A stretch of DNA of 64,000 nucleotides from Magnolia sinica (GCF_029962835.1 NC_080579.1:124001-188000), one strand, 5' to 3'; positions 1 to 12,089 are shown, counted from the first letter of the stretch. Made by a program: numbers and translations. The notes: generated by a model from the sequence alone, not told the origin.

Positions 1-960
1 CTTTGGACCCTAAGATGTGGCCGATGGCCCACTTGGATCATCATGAACATTCCATGATGGGGCCATTCTCCATGGACCCCATCATGATGTTTATTTTCTT
101 GTATGCTTAGGGTCATCTAGACCATTTAATTTAGTGGAGAAGGGATCTCCACCGTTGGATCTAATTTTATAGACCCATGTGTAATGGGGCCCACTTGATG
201 TATGATTTAGTGCAAGGGAGGGCCCATAGTGCCGGGGTCCCTCCATCACACGGTCTCACTCTCTATCTCTCTCCCTTTTTATTTTTAATTGTTTTATTTT
301 TATTTTTATTTTTATTTTTATGAGGTTATGTGTGGCCCACTTGAATGGACCCCACCATAGGGTATGTATTCCATCCAACTCACCTACAAGTGGGGCCCAC
401 CTTGTGTGTAGTATACACACCATCCTCCATGAGGTGGCCCACATAAGCAAGGCCCACCTCTAGTATATTTGGAGAGAGTCCAGCGTCCAGGGACGCTGGA
501 CGTTTCATGGAAAAGGTAAAAAAAAAAAAATATAATTGCTTGGTTTGGGGATGGCCCACTGGTGTAGGCTCCACCTTGATGTATGTATTAAATCCATGCC
601 GTCCATTCCTTTCCCAAATCTGTTTTAGGCGTTGAGCCAAAAGATGGGGTTAATCAGACCTTCGGGCGGGCCATACCATACCAAATGGCGGTTTTCACCA
701 TTGAAACCTTCCCTAATTTCCTGTACGCCAAAACATGTCCGATATTGGACTTGAACTGCTCGTGGTGAGCCATGGGAGAGCACTGGACGGAGTGGATTCG
801 CTGGATATGGACCCCACCTGCAAAATCCATCAAAAAACAGAAATAAAAAAAAAAATAAATAACAGCAGCAGCTGTTGCTGCTGCTGTGTCAGCGCAGCAG
901 ACGCTGCCTGCGCCAGTGAGCGGGCGGACGGGCCGCCGTACAGCCCAGCACGGCTGTAGC
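1..960. other. Non-coding repeat-derived flank
   Basis: No gene is visible. The stretch contains pieces of the 'tggggcccacc...gatgt' foldback family. A perfect 11-bp stem with a 2-nt loop lies at 478-501 (gtccagcgtcc / ggacgctggac). A CAG/CTG-rich self-complementary stretch lies near 862-890. Short open frames here have no recognisable protein motif. Confidence 0.5.
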
Positions 961-961
961 C

Positions 962-1280
962 GTGGGCCCCACCTTGATGTTTATATGATATCTAAACCGT
1001 TCATATGGTGGGCCCCTACCTGACATGGGCTCACCCCAAAAATCAGCTCGATCCAAGGCTCAGGTGGCCCACACCGTATGAAACAGCGGGATTTAACCCC
1101 TACCTTTGAAACCCTTTTGGGGCCCACAGAAGTCTAGGATCAAAATGAAATTTGTTTCTACCCTTCATCTAAGGCCCACTGGCCTTATCAAGGGGTTGGA
1201 TGACATATAAACATTATGGTGGGCCCCACATGGAGCCCACATTGATGTATGTGTTTCATTCCCACCGTCCGCCTGGACGG
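962..1280. repeat. Foldback MITE-like element, 'gtgggcccca' family
   Basis: The left end reads gggccccaccttgatgttta and the right end is its inverted counterpart with acattgatgtatgtgt and caccgtccgcc. The centre has the family's 'atccaaggctcaggtggccc' and 'ggttggatgacatataaacat' blocks. The same layout recurs at 30.3, 40.5, 44.6 and 57.1 kb. There is no coding capacity. The borders are approximate. Confidence 0.5.
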
Positions 1281-1346
1281 TGGGCGTAGAGCCACTAAGA
1301 TGAGTGGTGGGCCCACTGTGATGAGTGTGTGGGCTCACTGTGATGT

Positions 1347-1350
1347 GTGC

Positions 1351-1403
<53 letters not shown>

Positions 1404-1500
1404 TATTTCATATAATATTATATGTATTATGTATATATATATTATATACTATATATATATATATTATATACTATATTATATGTATATATATATATATTTT
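1347..1500. repeat. (GT)n(TA)n microsatellite and AT-rich tract
   Basis: A (gt)n run passes directly into a (ta)n run and then an imperfect ta/ata tract. Open frames across it are low-complexity artefacts. Confidence 0.9.
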
Positions 1501-1502
1501 TT

Positions 1503-1915
1503 GGCCCGTGATTGAGGCCCACCTTGATATATAGGTAAGGCCCACCTCAGTACTTGTGACCCATGGTTGAGGCCCACTTTGATATATATATATATAAGGC
1601 CCATGGGTCGAGGCCCACTTAATATATTAGGGGCCCATGGGTCGAGGCCCATTTGATGTAATGGGGCCAATTGGTGAGGCCCATTTGATACATGTATGGG
1701 GCCCAATTGGCAAGGCCCATTTGATACATACAAGGCCCATGTGAGCAGGCCCATTTGATGCACTCTAAGGCCCACGGGTTATAGCCCATTGTAATGAACA
1801 TAAGGCCCACTGATGCGGCCCATTGATGTGGCCCACTTAATGAATATAAGGCCCATGAGATACGGCCCATTTGATGTATTGAAGGCCCAATGAGATATAC
1901 TTAAGGTTCATTGCA
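1503..1915. repeat. Degenerate 'aggcccatttgatgta' tandem array
   Basis: About a dozen units of roughly 25-45 bp share the core 'aggccca..tgat.ta', each followed by 'aaggcccatg'. The same kind of array lies at 11790-12060, again just before an LTR-like block. It is therefore probably an internal part of that retroelement family. Frames translate to repetitive W/G/P-rich peptides that look like artefacts. Confidence 0.7.
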
Positions 1916-1974
1916 ATGTGCAGTCCCAACATGATTCATGTAATGATATTTATGACAGTCATGCCTTGGAAGCA

Positions 1975-3275
1975 ATGGTGGTTTGACGTCCACATTGCAA
2001 GTATAGTGTGGTTAAATGTCCGCATTATGACTTTCCCTAGGGCCCATTGTTAGGCTCGTACACCTGATATATAGGCCGTCTAGGCCCATCCTTGTTATGA
2101 TTATCATCCATCCCATATAACATATTTAATTCCATGATTCATAATCATATGCATCATACGTATGCTTGATATGAGCAATGCCTGATCATAGTATATGCCT
2201 TCGGGCAGATGGTTTATGGGCTCCCGTGCAAGGGGTGTTGCCCTACATGAGCGCACGATACGCGCAGGATTGCTGCATGACTGAATAGTGTGATTCATGC
2301 ATTCGCATTGTGTGATATGGTTACTCTACGCCCTAGCGACATCAGGGCCATAGCCTCCACAGACGCATCGTGGTTGGCAGGATTGATACCGGAAATCTGT
2401 TCTACATGGGGTGCGATAGATATCCCCTGGGTGAAAGTCCCTAAACACTTATGGTACTAAGAGGTTGCTACAATGTCTAGACCAAGTGGGTACGGGAGGG
2501 TCGAGTGCCAATTACCAGACGATCGCGTTTTCCACTGTGTCGTGGTCGGTTGGAAGGGGGTGCGGCCTTACCCGCCCGAGAGTAGGGGGCAATGCTAGGC
2601 TGAGTCTGACCAGCTCGAGGAATGGGTCCGCTATTGACGAGCCGAGCCCGATATTGGCAGGCGGATAGTGAGGTCTTTTCCACTCACCTTATTGCGCGCG
2701 ATGGGGCGGCAATCGGCTTGGAGTGTACTAGACCCCAGTGATATTTCGGATTTGAGCCGTATTGACATGTGGACTTAGATGAGGATTTGTATGCTTGACT
2801 TGCATTTCGCATTGCATGGCCTTGGTATGGCCGACATCATTCTTTGCACCGCATGGCCTTGGTACGGCTTGTGGGATTCTTAGCATTCATCAGCATGTTC
2901 CGCATTACTCTGATACTGCATGACTACATTATCACCTTGGGCATACACTTTCACCACCCTCTAAGCTTTCTATAAGCTTATGCACGACCGTTGCGTGCAG
3001 GTGACGTTGGATCGCAGCAGCGCTGAGGCTTGGACGCGTGGCTGATCTTCTTTTGGAGTTTTGGTCTATCTTCATTGTATTTCCCTTATGCTCATTGTAC
3101 TTGGAAAGTTTTTGATTATAGTGGAAATGTGATGGAGTTTTTGGTTGTTGTTTGTGGGTTATGCCTTTGGTTATGCTTATTACGAATCAAACTGATGTTG
3201 AAAACCCTCCTTGTAGCATCCCAGGATCAGAACCTGGCGAATGGGCGCCGGGAGTGTATTGTATGTGGTTAGTAG
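1975..3275 (-). repeat. LTR-like repeat family A, copy 1 (truncated)
   Basis: This block shares, in order, several segments with copies at 3420-4395 and 12090-13873: 'ggttaaatgtccgcatt', 'ctacgccctagcgacatcagggc', 'cactgtgtcgtggtcggttg', 'accagctcg..aatgggtcc.ctat.gacg', 'aagctttctataagcttatgcacg' and 'atcctccttgtag.atcccaggat'. Copies 2 and 3 end with 'ggcgtgaca', whose reverse complement tgtcacgcc is a common start of plant Ty3/gypsy LTRs. The minus-strand LTR assignment rests on that. This copy lacks the terminal segment. It has no coding domains. Confidence 0.6.
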
Positions 3276-3419
3276 TCGTTAGTGGCCCCTATGCTTTATT
3301 ATAATAAAATATTATGTGTTAGGGCAAGTAAGCCTAACACAACATCTCTCTCAAACTCTCCTTCTTCTTCTCTCTCAATATTTTTCTCTTCTTCACATTA
3401 TCATCATCAAATCATTCTC

Positions 3420-4395
3420 TAGTCCCTTGTGGTACCAGTAGGATGCTTCAACGTCGAAACCGAGTGGATAACATGAGTGCCCGAATGTCAAATACCAGTA
3501 GGCCGCGTCTCCCACTGTGTCGTGGTCGGTTGAAAAGGGGTGTGACCTTATCCGTCCTAGGGTAGAGGGTTGTAAGCTAGGTTAAGTTTAACCAGCTCGT
3601 AAATGGGTCCGCTATCGACGAGCCAGGTGGGCATTAGCATAAGTTAGGTTGAGTTTAACCAACTCGTAAATGGGTCTGCTATCGACAAGCCGAGTGGGCA
3701 TTGGCATACCACTGACAAGGCAGATAGTGAGGTCTCTTCCACTCACTTAGTCATACATGCGATGGGGCGGCAACCAGTGTTAGAGTGTACTAGACCCCGT
3801 TGATGTTTCCAGTGACGAATCGTACTGATATGTGGACTAATTGAGGATTGGCATGCTTGCATTGCGTCTCTAGCATATGACATTCAGCCATGTAGGCTTT
3901 ACATTGCATAGCCTTGGTATGGCTAACATCATTTATAGACTTGCCGGTTTAGCCTTCCATCATTTCCGCTTATTCTGACATTTGTATGCTTGGCACATGT
4001 ATTGCGCACACACGCACACACTCTCTAAGCTTCGTAGTAAGCTTATGCATGTTCGTTACGTGCAGGTTATGCTACACCGCAGCAGCATTGAGGCAGGAGC
4101 ATGTGCCCGATCTTTTAGAATTTTGTTATATGATGTATTTCCCTTTCAGCATTGTATTCAAATATTATATTAGTGGATATGTGATGATGTTTTGGTGACT
4201 TGGGTACACTTATGATTATGCTCCTTTACAAAAAAAAATCACCCCGAAAATCCTCCTTGTAGGATCCCAGGATTAGAACCTGGCGCATGTGAGCTGAGAG
4301 CCGAGAGCCGAGAATGGGGTACTACGGAGGCTGTCAGCACCACATTTGGTGGCCGAAAATTTTATGAGCCCGGTTCCCGAGTTTGGGGCGTGACA
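3420..4395 (-). repeat. LTR-like repeat family A, copy 2
   Basis: It begins inside the family ('ggatgcttcaacgtcgaaac') and runs through the shared blocks to a complete terminus 'gtttggggcgtgaca' at 4395. There is an internal near-duplication of 'taggttgagtttaaccaactcgtaaatgggtc' around 3570-3690. It is probably a solo or truncated LTR. No protein domains are present. Confidence 0.6.
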
Positions 4396-4974
4396 CATCA
4401 TACGATTAAAGCTGTTTTACAAGATCTAAACTCATCATATGATTAAAGCTGCTTTTCATGATCCATGTTAATGGATATGTTAAGTTGATCCATGTCCTAA
4501 ATTATGTAAGACGCTCTTCAGCTATAGAAATGATCCAAACCTTTGACGTGCTTGGGCCATTTCAACGGATTTGAACTTCGTATATGATTCCGCCCATTCA
4601 GCGATCCAAATGTGTCATATGATTCGTATTGATGGTAGTGATGTAAACTCCAGATTCAGTGGTTGAAAATTTTATGAGCCCGATTCCCGAGTTTGGGGCG
4701 TGACACATCATACAATTAAAGTTGTTTTACAAGATCTAAACTCATCATATGATTGAAGCTGCTTTTCATGATCCATGTTAATGGATATGTTAAGTTGATC
4801 CATGTCCTAAATTATGTAAGACCCTCTTCAACTATACAAATGATCCAAACCTTTGACGTGCTTGGGCCATTTCAACGGATTTGAACTTCGTATATGATTC
4901 GGCCCATTCAGCGATCCAAATGACATATGATTCGTGTTGATGGTAGTGATGTAAACTCATCATATGATTGAAAC
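4355..4974. repeat. 310-bp tandem duplication spanning an LTR end and its flank
   Basis: Unit 1 starts at 4355 and unit 2 at 4665, both with gaaaattttatgagcccg. Each unit has about 41 bp of LTR terminus followed by about 270 bp of flank ('catcatac.attaaagctg', 'atgttaatggatatgttaag', 'cttgggccatttcaacgg'). A third partial copy of the flank block is at about 4945-5020. The duplication therefore occurred after the LTR arrived. Confidence 0.8.
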
Positions 4975-5039
4975 CTCTTTCCATTACCCATCCCAATGGA
5001 TATGTTAAGTTGATCCATCTATTCATAATATTTGAGGTT

Positions 5040-5930
5040 GGTTATCAGTGATCCACATCGTTAATTTTGTAGGACCATCTTCTGTTCTATAAATAATTCA
5101 AACAATCAGGTTTCTTTTTACAACGATCCAAATTCATATGTGTATTCCTTATTCACCAAGTCAGTGCATGACCTCATGTACAGGTTGGATAGCAAATGAC
5201 ATCATGGTGGAGCCCCCCACATGAGTTGCAACAGTGGGCCTCAACCATTTACAATGGTACCCGTTCAATCCCTGTTGTTTCGTTATGGTGAGGTCCTTTA
5301 CCAGACGGTGTAGATAAAACCCATACGGATATCATATGGGTTTTATTGAAATATACTACTTCGGATATCATATGTTAAGTGAATCATGCTTAGTACATTT
5401 TAAATTAAATTTTGCATTTCAAATAGATGCTGCTATGGCCGAAGGGTGTTACATACCACTAATAGTTCGTGCATACTATATCTATTTTGATAAGTTGCAT
5501 TACTAGGGTGTTGTAATTTTACATTTCATTTGCTTTCTCATAGATTGCTGCTGGGACCATCTATAACAGGAAAGAAAAACATGGATTCTCATTGGTCAAT
5601 GTTGGAGTGAATTAAGTAGTGAACATCCATGCATTTCAAAAAAAAAAAAAAACAGAACATTCAGTTTAATAAAAAAGTTAATGGGTGCTTCTAGGTCATT
5701 CATAACGATGAAGTTGCATTGAAATTACAGCGTGTTGCTTTTGAGTCCAACTTGGAAGTAACATAATTGCCATTCAGAGCAGAGGAACCGTAAATATGAA
5801 TGCCAAGGAAGGAAATCACAATTGGGCTATTACTTGACTTTTAATGGTAATTCAATTTGAATTGTCCATAAGGAGCTTCAATAGGATTTCTTCTGGAAAA
5901 TTTCACCTATAATTGTCATTGTTTGAAATG
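5040..5930. other. Low-copy intergenic DNA
   Basis: No gene is recognisable. A fragment at about 5200-5345 resembles the gtgggccccac foldback family. The rest is AT-rich, with no long open frame. Confidence 0.4.
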
Positions 5931-5935
5931 TTCAG

Positions 5936-6110
5936 GCATACTCTACTGTCGGTGCCCCTGATTATATTGCTTCAGTGGTTTTGCTGAAGACAGGTTGTGG
6001 AATGGAATGTGATTGGTGAGTATTTATATATGTTCTCCATCCTTTTGGCACCAACACACTTTGTAAAATCATTCCGTTTCTTTTCTTTCTACGGGTGGTC
6101 ACTTGGTCAT
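5936..6110 (+). pseudogene. Relic of an NDR/LATS-type AGC kinase exon
   Basis: After an acceptor-like 'gttcag' at 5936, the frame reads [13 protein letters not shown], then [12 protein letters not shown], then a gtgagt donor at 6014. This matches the activation-segment region of plant NDR kinases (AYSTVGTPDYIAPEVL...GYGMECDW). The essential APE is lost (ASV here). A short TGGTCACTTGG match to the next exon ('WSLG') follows near 6091-6101 and then similarity ends. No other kinase exon was found nearby, so this is an isolated gene fragment. Confidence 0.6.
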
Positions 6111-8390
6111 CATATTTGTAGTGTAAGAGTTCCTGTCATACCTTTTAGTAAATTTGTCTCTCTTGCTTCATATTTGCAGTGTAGTCTTAGGCTCCATTTG
6201 GTCATCACATCAATCTTTATGAATATATTTTTTTCTCAAACCAAATGGAGCATAAGCCATTTTTTAACTCCACCATTGCAACTTCTTGCATTGCCGGTAC
6301 CAAGCCTGGGTAAAGGAGGAGGGAGAAGGGCGTCAGGGTGAGTCGTGTCCTTTTCTTCCATTTTCTGAAGCTGTTATAGCTTTTGAGTTTACTACAACTA
6401 GATAGTTTTTAATTGGTGATAACCACTTTCCCTTGAGATCAAGCAAGAGCTGGGAGGAAGCATTTTTTCCAACCTAGAGGGAGACCACATCACATTGGTT
6501 AATGTATATCGGGCATCTGTAGAGTGCTTGGAGACTAGCAAGATGGCTAACAGTAAAAAGAGAATTGGGAAATGCTTGAGCAAATGGTGCAGAGAAATTT
6601 TCATCAATAGCCATTACCTGAGGCATGCCTATCTTTACCTTAGTTTGGTGGTTGTTATGTCTTGGACATAATGAGTTTCTTAACTGGTAGTGAGGTTTTA
6701 TTTTAATTGACTTTAATATGATTGTTAATGAAGTTAACCTTCTTGTTGTTTTGCTGAGTTTTTTTTTTTTTTTTTTTTTTTTTTGGATCTGTTTGAAATG
6801 AAGTGATTTTTTTTTTCGTTTCTATAATTTTTTCTGTTGCTTCTATCTTAGTTTGGTGGTTGTTATGTCTTGGATTTATTTAGATTATTTCATTGTGTTT
6901 TATATGCCATCCAATATGCAGCCCACTGTTAAGTTGCAGTGCTGCAGTGCTCCCTGTGGAATGTGAATATGAGGAGGTGAACAGATTGGGCAGATTTTAG
7001 ATCATATGAAAAATTCAGATTTATATTTTTTGTGAAATTATTTTGCTGATTCGATGCATCTGTTTTTGGAATTGTTAGCAGTCCAAAAAAAAAAAAAACC
7101 AAGGGTTTTTGCATTTTTATACATAATTCCTTCTAAACTCACTTTTGAGTTTTTTTTTTTCTTTAGCTCTCTTATTTTATTCTTGGCAAATGATTAGACG
7201 GAAGGATATGTCACAACTCATAATCAATTGGAGAAAATCAAATTTTAGAATTTTTTTTTTGGGGATGATCTATGCAATGTTTTACATCACATCACTGATG
7301 TGCCAAACATTGTAGCTATTTCATCCTATGTGATTGTGGTGCTCATTTTGCAAACAGTTTCTGTAGACAGTATTTCTTGCTTCCATTTTCACCAATTCCA
7401 TGACTATTTTTATCAACATAAATGAAAATAACCTGTCAGAGGATTTTACCCACATCAAACTTACCACACTTTAACTGTCTTGGATGCTTTTTTATTGTTA
7501 TGGGTGGTGAAAACTGCACATATATAACCAATTATTAATGTGGAATGAAGTGAAATATGTGATGGTCATAGAATGACTGACAATGCATGTTATGAAAAAA
7601 TGCAATCTGGTGTGGAGCCAGTACTCCTTTCAGATGGTAAGCAATGGAATGTTCAAATGCTTTCTCCTCTTTGTTAAACAGACTTGACGGTTCAGTTATC
7701 TGATATCATCAATGATCACCACCTATTATCCACTCTATGAACTACAAACATGGTATTAAATGGTAATGGGACTAGCAATGGGTGATATTTTTAGGATCCA
7801 TGACAAGTTTGAAAGTTATTCATGTCCACTGTAAAGTAAATGAGTCAATGATATTGCTGATTGTTACGAACTCGGTAGAATTTGGTGTTATATGATATGT
7901 ACTTGTCCTTACTTTACTGGCTTATATATGATTTTTCCTAGTGAATTAGGCGATCCTCATGGTTGGGCCAACCTATTCAAGGGGCTGGATGTCACAGGCT
8001 CTTGTTCATTGTAGCTCTGTTTTTTTTTTTCTCTCTCTTTTAAAGATATATAGCTTTGTATTGTTTATAACCATGTATAACCCTAACCGATCTGTGTATT
8101 CACATTGCTTAGTCATTTCCAATTTAACTACATTTATCTTTTATTATTGTCATTTAATTGACTAACTGATGATCATATAGGCAAATTAGCAACATAACAA
8201 ACGGGGGACCCCATCATTGGCATTTATTAGGAACATAAAGAACTAAAGTACCTTGTAAGTGAAAGAACTTAAGTACCTTGTAAGTGATCAGGTATGAGTT
8301 CTCATTCTGCATGCCTCTGTTGCTTTGGTACATTAGTAAAAATGTGCCTATGGTAGCTGTTTTCATGTGGATTTAAGCTGTTTGTGTGGG
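6110..8390. other. AT-rich low-copy DNA without a supported gene
   Basis: The region has poly-T runs (for example 6761-6784) and AT-rich sequence. One exon-like block lies at about 7570-7635, with an 'ag' before and 'gtaagc' after. Its open frame includes ACYEKMQSGVEPVLLSD, which I could not assign to a family. Nothing else stands out. Confidence 0.35.
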
Positions 8391-8411
8391 GATTGATTGT
8401 GGGAAAGAAGA

Positions 8412-8503
8412 GTTTCTCAATTTGATGAGGAGTGATCTCATCCAAGCACCTTTTGATGGCCTACCGCCTGGAACAGTCCGCTTTGGCTGCCACATCGTCT
8501 AAA
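8412..8503 (+). pseudogene. Relic resembling a FAD-dependent monooxygenase exon
   Basis: The frame from about 8412 reads MRSDLIQAP, then GLPPGTVRFGCHIV, and stops at taa (8502). The combination 'RSDLI..L...LP.GT.RFG..IV' is typical of plant FAD-dependent urate-hydroxylase/zeaxanthin-epoxidase-like monooxygenases, after the dinucleotide-binding domain. No neighbouring exons (GxGxxG, DG motif) were found. It is taken as a captured or decayed fragment. The call rests on one motif. Confidence 0.4.
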
Positions 8504-9318
8504 CTTCTTATATGAATGAAAAGCCCCTTAGTTCTCCCAGATGGAGAATCATTTAATTAGATGAGGGGCTTCTTTCTTTTTTTCTGAATTGGTGAATAAG
8601 GTATGTAACAGATGGGTGCTTTTTCAATTTTCATGTGTACAAACTGTATCTTCCTTTCACTAAGTTTTATCCTGTTTGGATTCTGTATAGGACCCTCCTC
8701 CCATGAGTTTGCTGGGGCTACTTGGTTTTTCACTTCTAACAAGTGGGGCCCGTGATTCGGTAATCCAGGCCATTGGTTTGTTAAGTTTGTATAGACTATG
8801 CCCCAAAAATCTCATGGATAGAGAACAATCCTGACTATTCTATCTGTGGGCTACATGGCTGAGCAAGTTTTTAAAAGGGCAGTGGGATTGATCTCAGTAT
8901 CAAAGTTACCTGATTGCTACACTTTTTCATCAAGGTGATAAAGAAAATCAAAAGCCAAAACTGAAATGCAGCAATTAGTGCCTGCTGTTACTAGTTACAT
9001 AAAAGGCAAAACTGAATTTAGGCATCAGGATTCACAACCCAGTTGTTATTCTTCCAACAGAATCAGCACCAAGTGGTTTTACTAGGCATCTGAAATCCAT
9101 AAGCCACTTGTTAGACTTTCAACAAAATCGATACTGGGTCTTTTTACCATGCTTCTTTTTCATGAAAATAAATCTTCTGTACAGTTGCAGTATATGTTTG
9201 TATCTTGACATTGTATAGCTATTTAGTACTGTAAATTTTATTGCCAGATCTAATGACATTGTCTTTACAAAGTTCTATAATTTAAAAATTGCTGATTTGG
9301 TGAAAGGTTTAAGGAAGA

Positions 9319-9735
9319 GACCGTCTAGTTGTAAAATTCATTGCAGAGGAATTGGGTCTGGAGGGCTCTTATGTTCCCCGTACTTATATTGAACAGATTC
9401 AGCTTGAGAAGCTTGTAAATGATGTTATGGTAGGTTGTCTTTTGAAAGCATCTTATGCTAAATATTTAGTTTCCCGCTTCAATTTGCTATCGTAAATTGA
9501 ACTTCATACAATAGATTATCCGCGCAGGCACTACCAAATGATTTGAAGACAAAGCTCAGCATCGACGATGATATAGCATTAAGTCTCAAAGACGCACTTT
9601 CCTGGGCCTCTGCAGGCATGATTGCCTTGAGAAATAAGAATCTTACTATTTCTAATCCTTTCCTCCATATTTCCAGACATAGGTTGGATAGAAGAGTTGA
9701 CTGAGCAAGTTGGGGATCAGTCAGCTGTGTCATAG
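9319..9735 (+). pseudogene. Possible C-terminal exons of an unidentified gene
   Basis: Three blocks join in one frame. The first is 9319-9429 (upstream border unclear; contains FIAEELGLEGSYVP and ends at a gtaggt donor). The second is 9528-9615, after cgcgcag (contains ALPNDLKTKLSIDDD). The third is 9677-9735, after ttccag, which ends ...TEQVGDQSAVS and tag. The second intron would have the rarer GC donor (gcatga). I do not recognise the family. No convincing upstream exons or start were found, so the blocks may be a gene tail or a captured fragment. Confidence 0.35.
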
Positions 9736-9739
9736 GACT

Positions 9740-10490
9740 CGCATTTATGTTTCTTGACTGTTAGTCAAGTTCTCTAGCTCAATAATTTAAATTGTCTCTC
9801 TCACTGTTGGCAAGCAAATTGTTGTGGATGTAGTGCCACGTTTGGCATGTATTGGGGATCATTTGACATGTTAGACTGAGTTGCAGGATCCTTCTAAATA
9901 GGTGTTGCTCCCACTTTGAACCCCTGCTTCGGACTCTCGCTCTCTATCTGCCTACCTACCTATTTATACTCTCTTGCATTTTGAAAGAGACTCTACCCTG
10001 CTCGCACACCGAAATTTGTTGCTGCTTTGCTTCACATTCTATACCCACTTCTTGAATGTAACCAGCGTAGTTCTTGATCTCAATTGCACACACACGAATG
10101 TAACCAGCATAGTTCTTGATCTCAATTGCGCGCGCAAGCGCACACACACACACACACACACACACATATTGGTTATCTGGGATGTAATTAATTTCTTTTT
10201 GCTATTTTGTTTCGCAAGTTTTAGGCAGGGATGAATGGGAGCTGGATCGATGGATTTCTCTCTTCGTTTTTTTTTTTGTATTTGGAACCATTTAACTTAT
10301 TATTGTAAATATTATTTTAATATTCATTTTTAGGGCTGGCTAATAAATGGGCTATGGCTGAGCTCAGGTTTGATGGATCTTTCCTTTGAGGAACCCACAA
10401 ATCGTCATTACAGGCCCATTTTACAACCATTATGGGTCATGAGGCATTGCTATGCTTGACTTCTGCAATTAATGAGTAGACAAAAGGCTG
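9740..10490. other. Intergenic DNA with a (CA)n microsatellite
   Basis: No gene is visible. A short direct duplication of 'gaatgtaaccagc.tagttcttgatctcaattgc' lies at about 10055-10129 and is followed by (ca)n at 10141-10166. Confidence 0.5.
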
Positions 10491-10497
10491 CATGGCC

Positions 10498-10579
10498 AGC
10501 AACTGCCTTCCATCGTTAGTTTTGACAATGGACTCGACAGCAACTGCCTTCCATCGTTAGTTTTGACAATGGACTCGAC
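10498..10579. repeat. Perfect 41-bp tandem duplication
   Basis: The block starting agcaactgccttccatcg is present twice back to back (10498-10538 and 10539-10579) with no differences, so the duplication is recent. Confidence 0.9.
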
Positions 10580-11040
10580 ACAAAGGACATGCAAAGCTAA
10601 CATATTTTTTGCAGGTGCAGTTTCAGGAGTTGACAATTGTGACGATGCTGGTTCGAGTGTGGCAACTTTTCAGGCCCATAGGATGTACCATAATAATCTT
10701 TTAAGTTTTAAATATGTAAAAATAAGATTAAATTAATTTTAATCAAATATAAACAGTGGCCCACACATATACCGGTGCTTCGGCAAACCTTTGCCAGCGC
10801 TTTTCAGGAATTTCTCGGGGCTCAGAAAAGCACTGGTAAAAGTGATGAAGCAGCACCCAACACAACCGCTGGTAAAAGACGCTGACCGTCTAACTATTTA
10901 TTGGCCAGGGCATCTTCACAGGCAAATCCATCTAACTATTGGTGACATTTCAGCCACATGTTCAATTGTGGCAAGTGTGTTATAGTTTTAGTTCATTTTC
11001 TTCCATCTTGGATTATTATTATTTTTTTATTTTTAGATAG
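10580..11040. other. Intergenic DNA without a supported gene
   Basis: A 64-codon open frame at 10791-10985 has no recognisable motif and no clear splice context. I do not call it a gene. Confidence 0.4.
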
Positions 11041-11084
11041 CGTTTCGCGCTATCAGATTTGATATAACCACGGCCGAGGACCGA

Positions 11085-11790
11085 TCTTTATATTTTGGTT
11101 GATCGGTTGTTTATGTATGGATCCTACCTTGCGTAGAGGCCGATTATTGTAGCCGATTACCGATTATGATTGTTGTGGTCGATTGACCGATTATCGATCG
11201 AGGCTGATTACCGATTATGATTGTCATGGCCGATTCCGATTATCGATCGAGGCCGATTATCGTGGCCGATTACCGATTATGATTGTTGTGGTCGATTGAC
11301 CGATTATCGATTGAGGCCGATTATCGTGGCTGATTACTGATTATGATTGTTGTGGTCGATTGACCGATTATCGATCGAGGCCGATTATCGTGGCCGATTA
11401 CCGATTATGATTGTTGTGGTCGATTAACCGATTATCAATCGAGGCCGATTACCGATTATGATTGTTGTGGTCGATTAACCGATTATCGATCGAGACCGAT
11501 TACCGATTATGATTGTTGTGGTCGATTGACCGATTATCGATTGAGGCCGATTATCATGGCCGATTGACCGATTATCGATCGAGGCCGATTATCGACTATA
11601 ATTGTCATGGCCGATTGACCGACTATCGATCGAGGCCGATTATCATGTCCGATTAACGATTATGATTGTCATGGCCAATTGACCGATTATCGATTGAAGC
11701 CGATTGCTGATTATGATTGTCGTGGCCAATTGGCCGATTATCGATCGAGACCAATCATCGTGACCGATTGTGGATTTCGATTGTGATGTA
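11085..11790. repeat. 'ccgattatcgatcgagg' minisatellite
   Basis: More than ten variants of a unit alternate ccgattaccgattatgat, tgttgtggtcgattgaccg and attatcgatcgaggccg. The full unit is about 60 bp, and shorter units lack one segment. The self-complementary tatcgatcga core recurs in most units. The array runs into the 'aggcccaatttgatg' array and then LTR-like copy 3, so it may lie inside that element. Confidence 0.9.
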
Positions 11791-12080
11791 TATTTTGCCC
11801 ATGTTTGAGGCCCAATTTGATGTATATGCGGCTCGTATTTGAGGCCTGTTATGATGTGTATTTTGCCAGTGTTTAAGGCCCAATGTGATGTATATGAGGC
11901 CTATATGATGAGGCCCATTGTGATGCATTTTAGGGCCAGGCGATGGAGCCTATTGTGATGTATGTTAGGCCCATGTGAGAGACCCATCGTGACGTATATT
12001 AAACTCTTGAGTGAGGTCCATGGTATTGTATATTTGGCCTTTGTGTGAGGTCATGGGTCCACTATATATTAGAATCCAGG
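11790..12080. repeat. Second 'gaggcccatt.tgatgtat' degenerate array
   Basis: The units resemble those at 1503-1915 ('aggcccaa.ttgatgtatat', 'gaggcccattgtgatg'). In both places the array leads into the 'ggttaaatgtccacatt' segment of repeat family A. Confidence 0.7.
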
Positions 12081-12089
12081 AGGGTCATT

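Noticed and set aside
1325-1534. 69-codon frame in (GT)n(TA)n
   Set aside because: Microsatellite translation.
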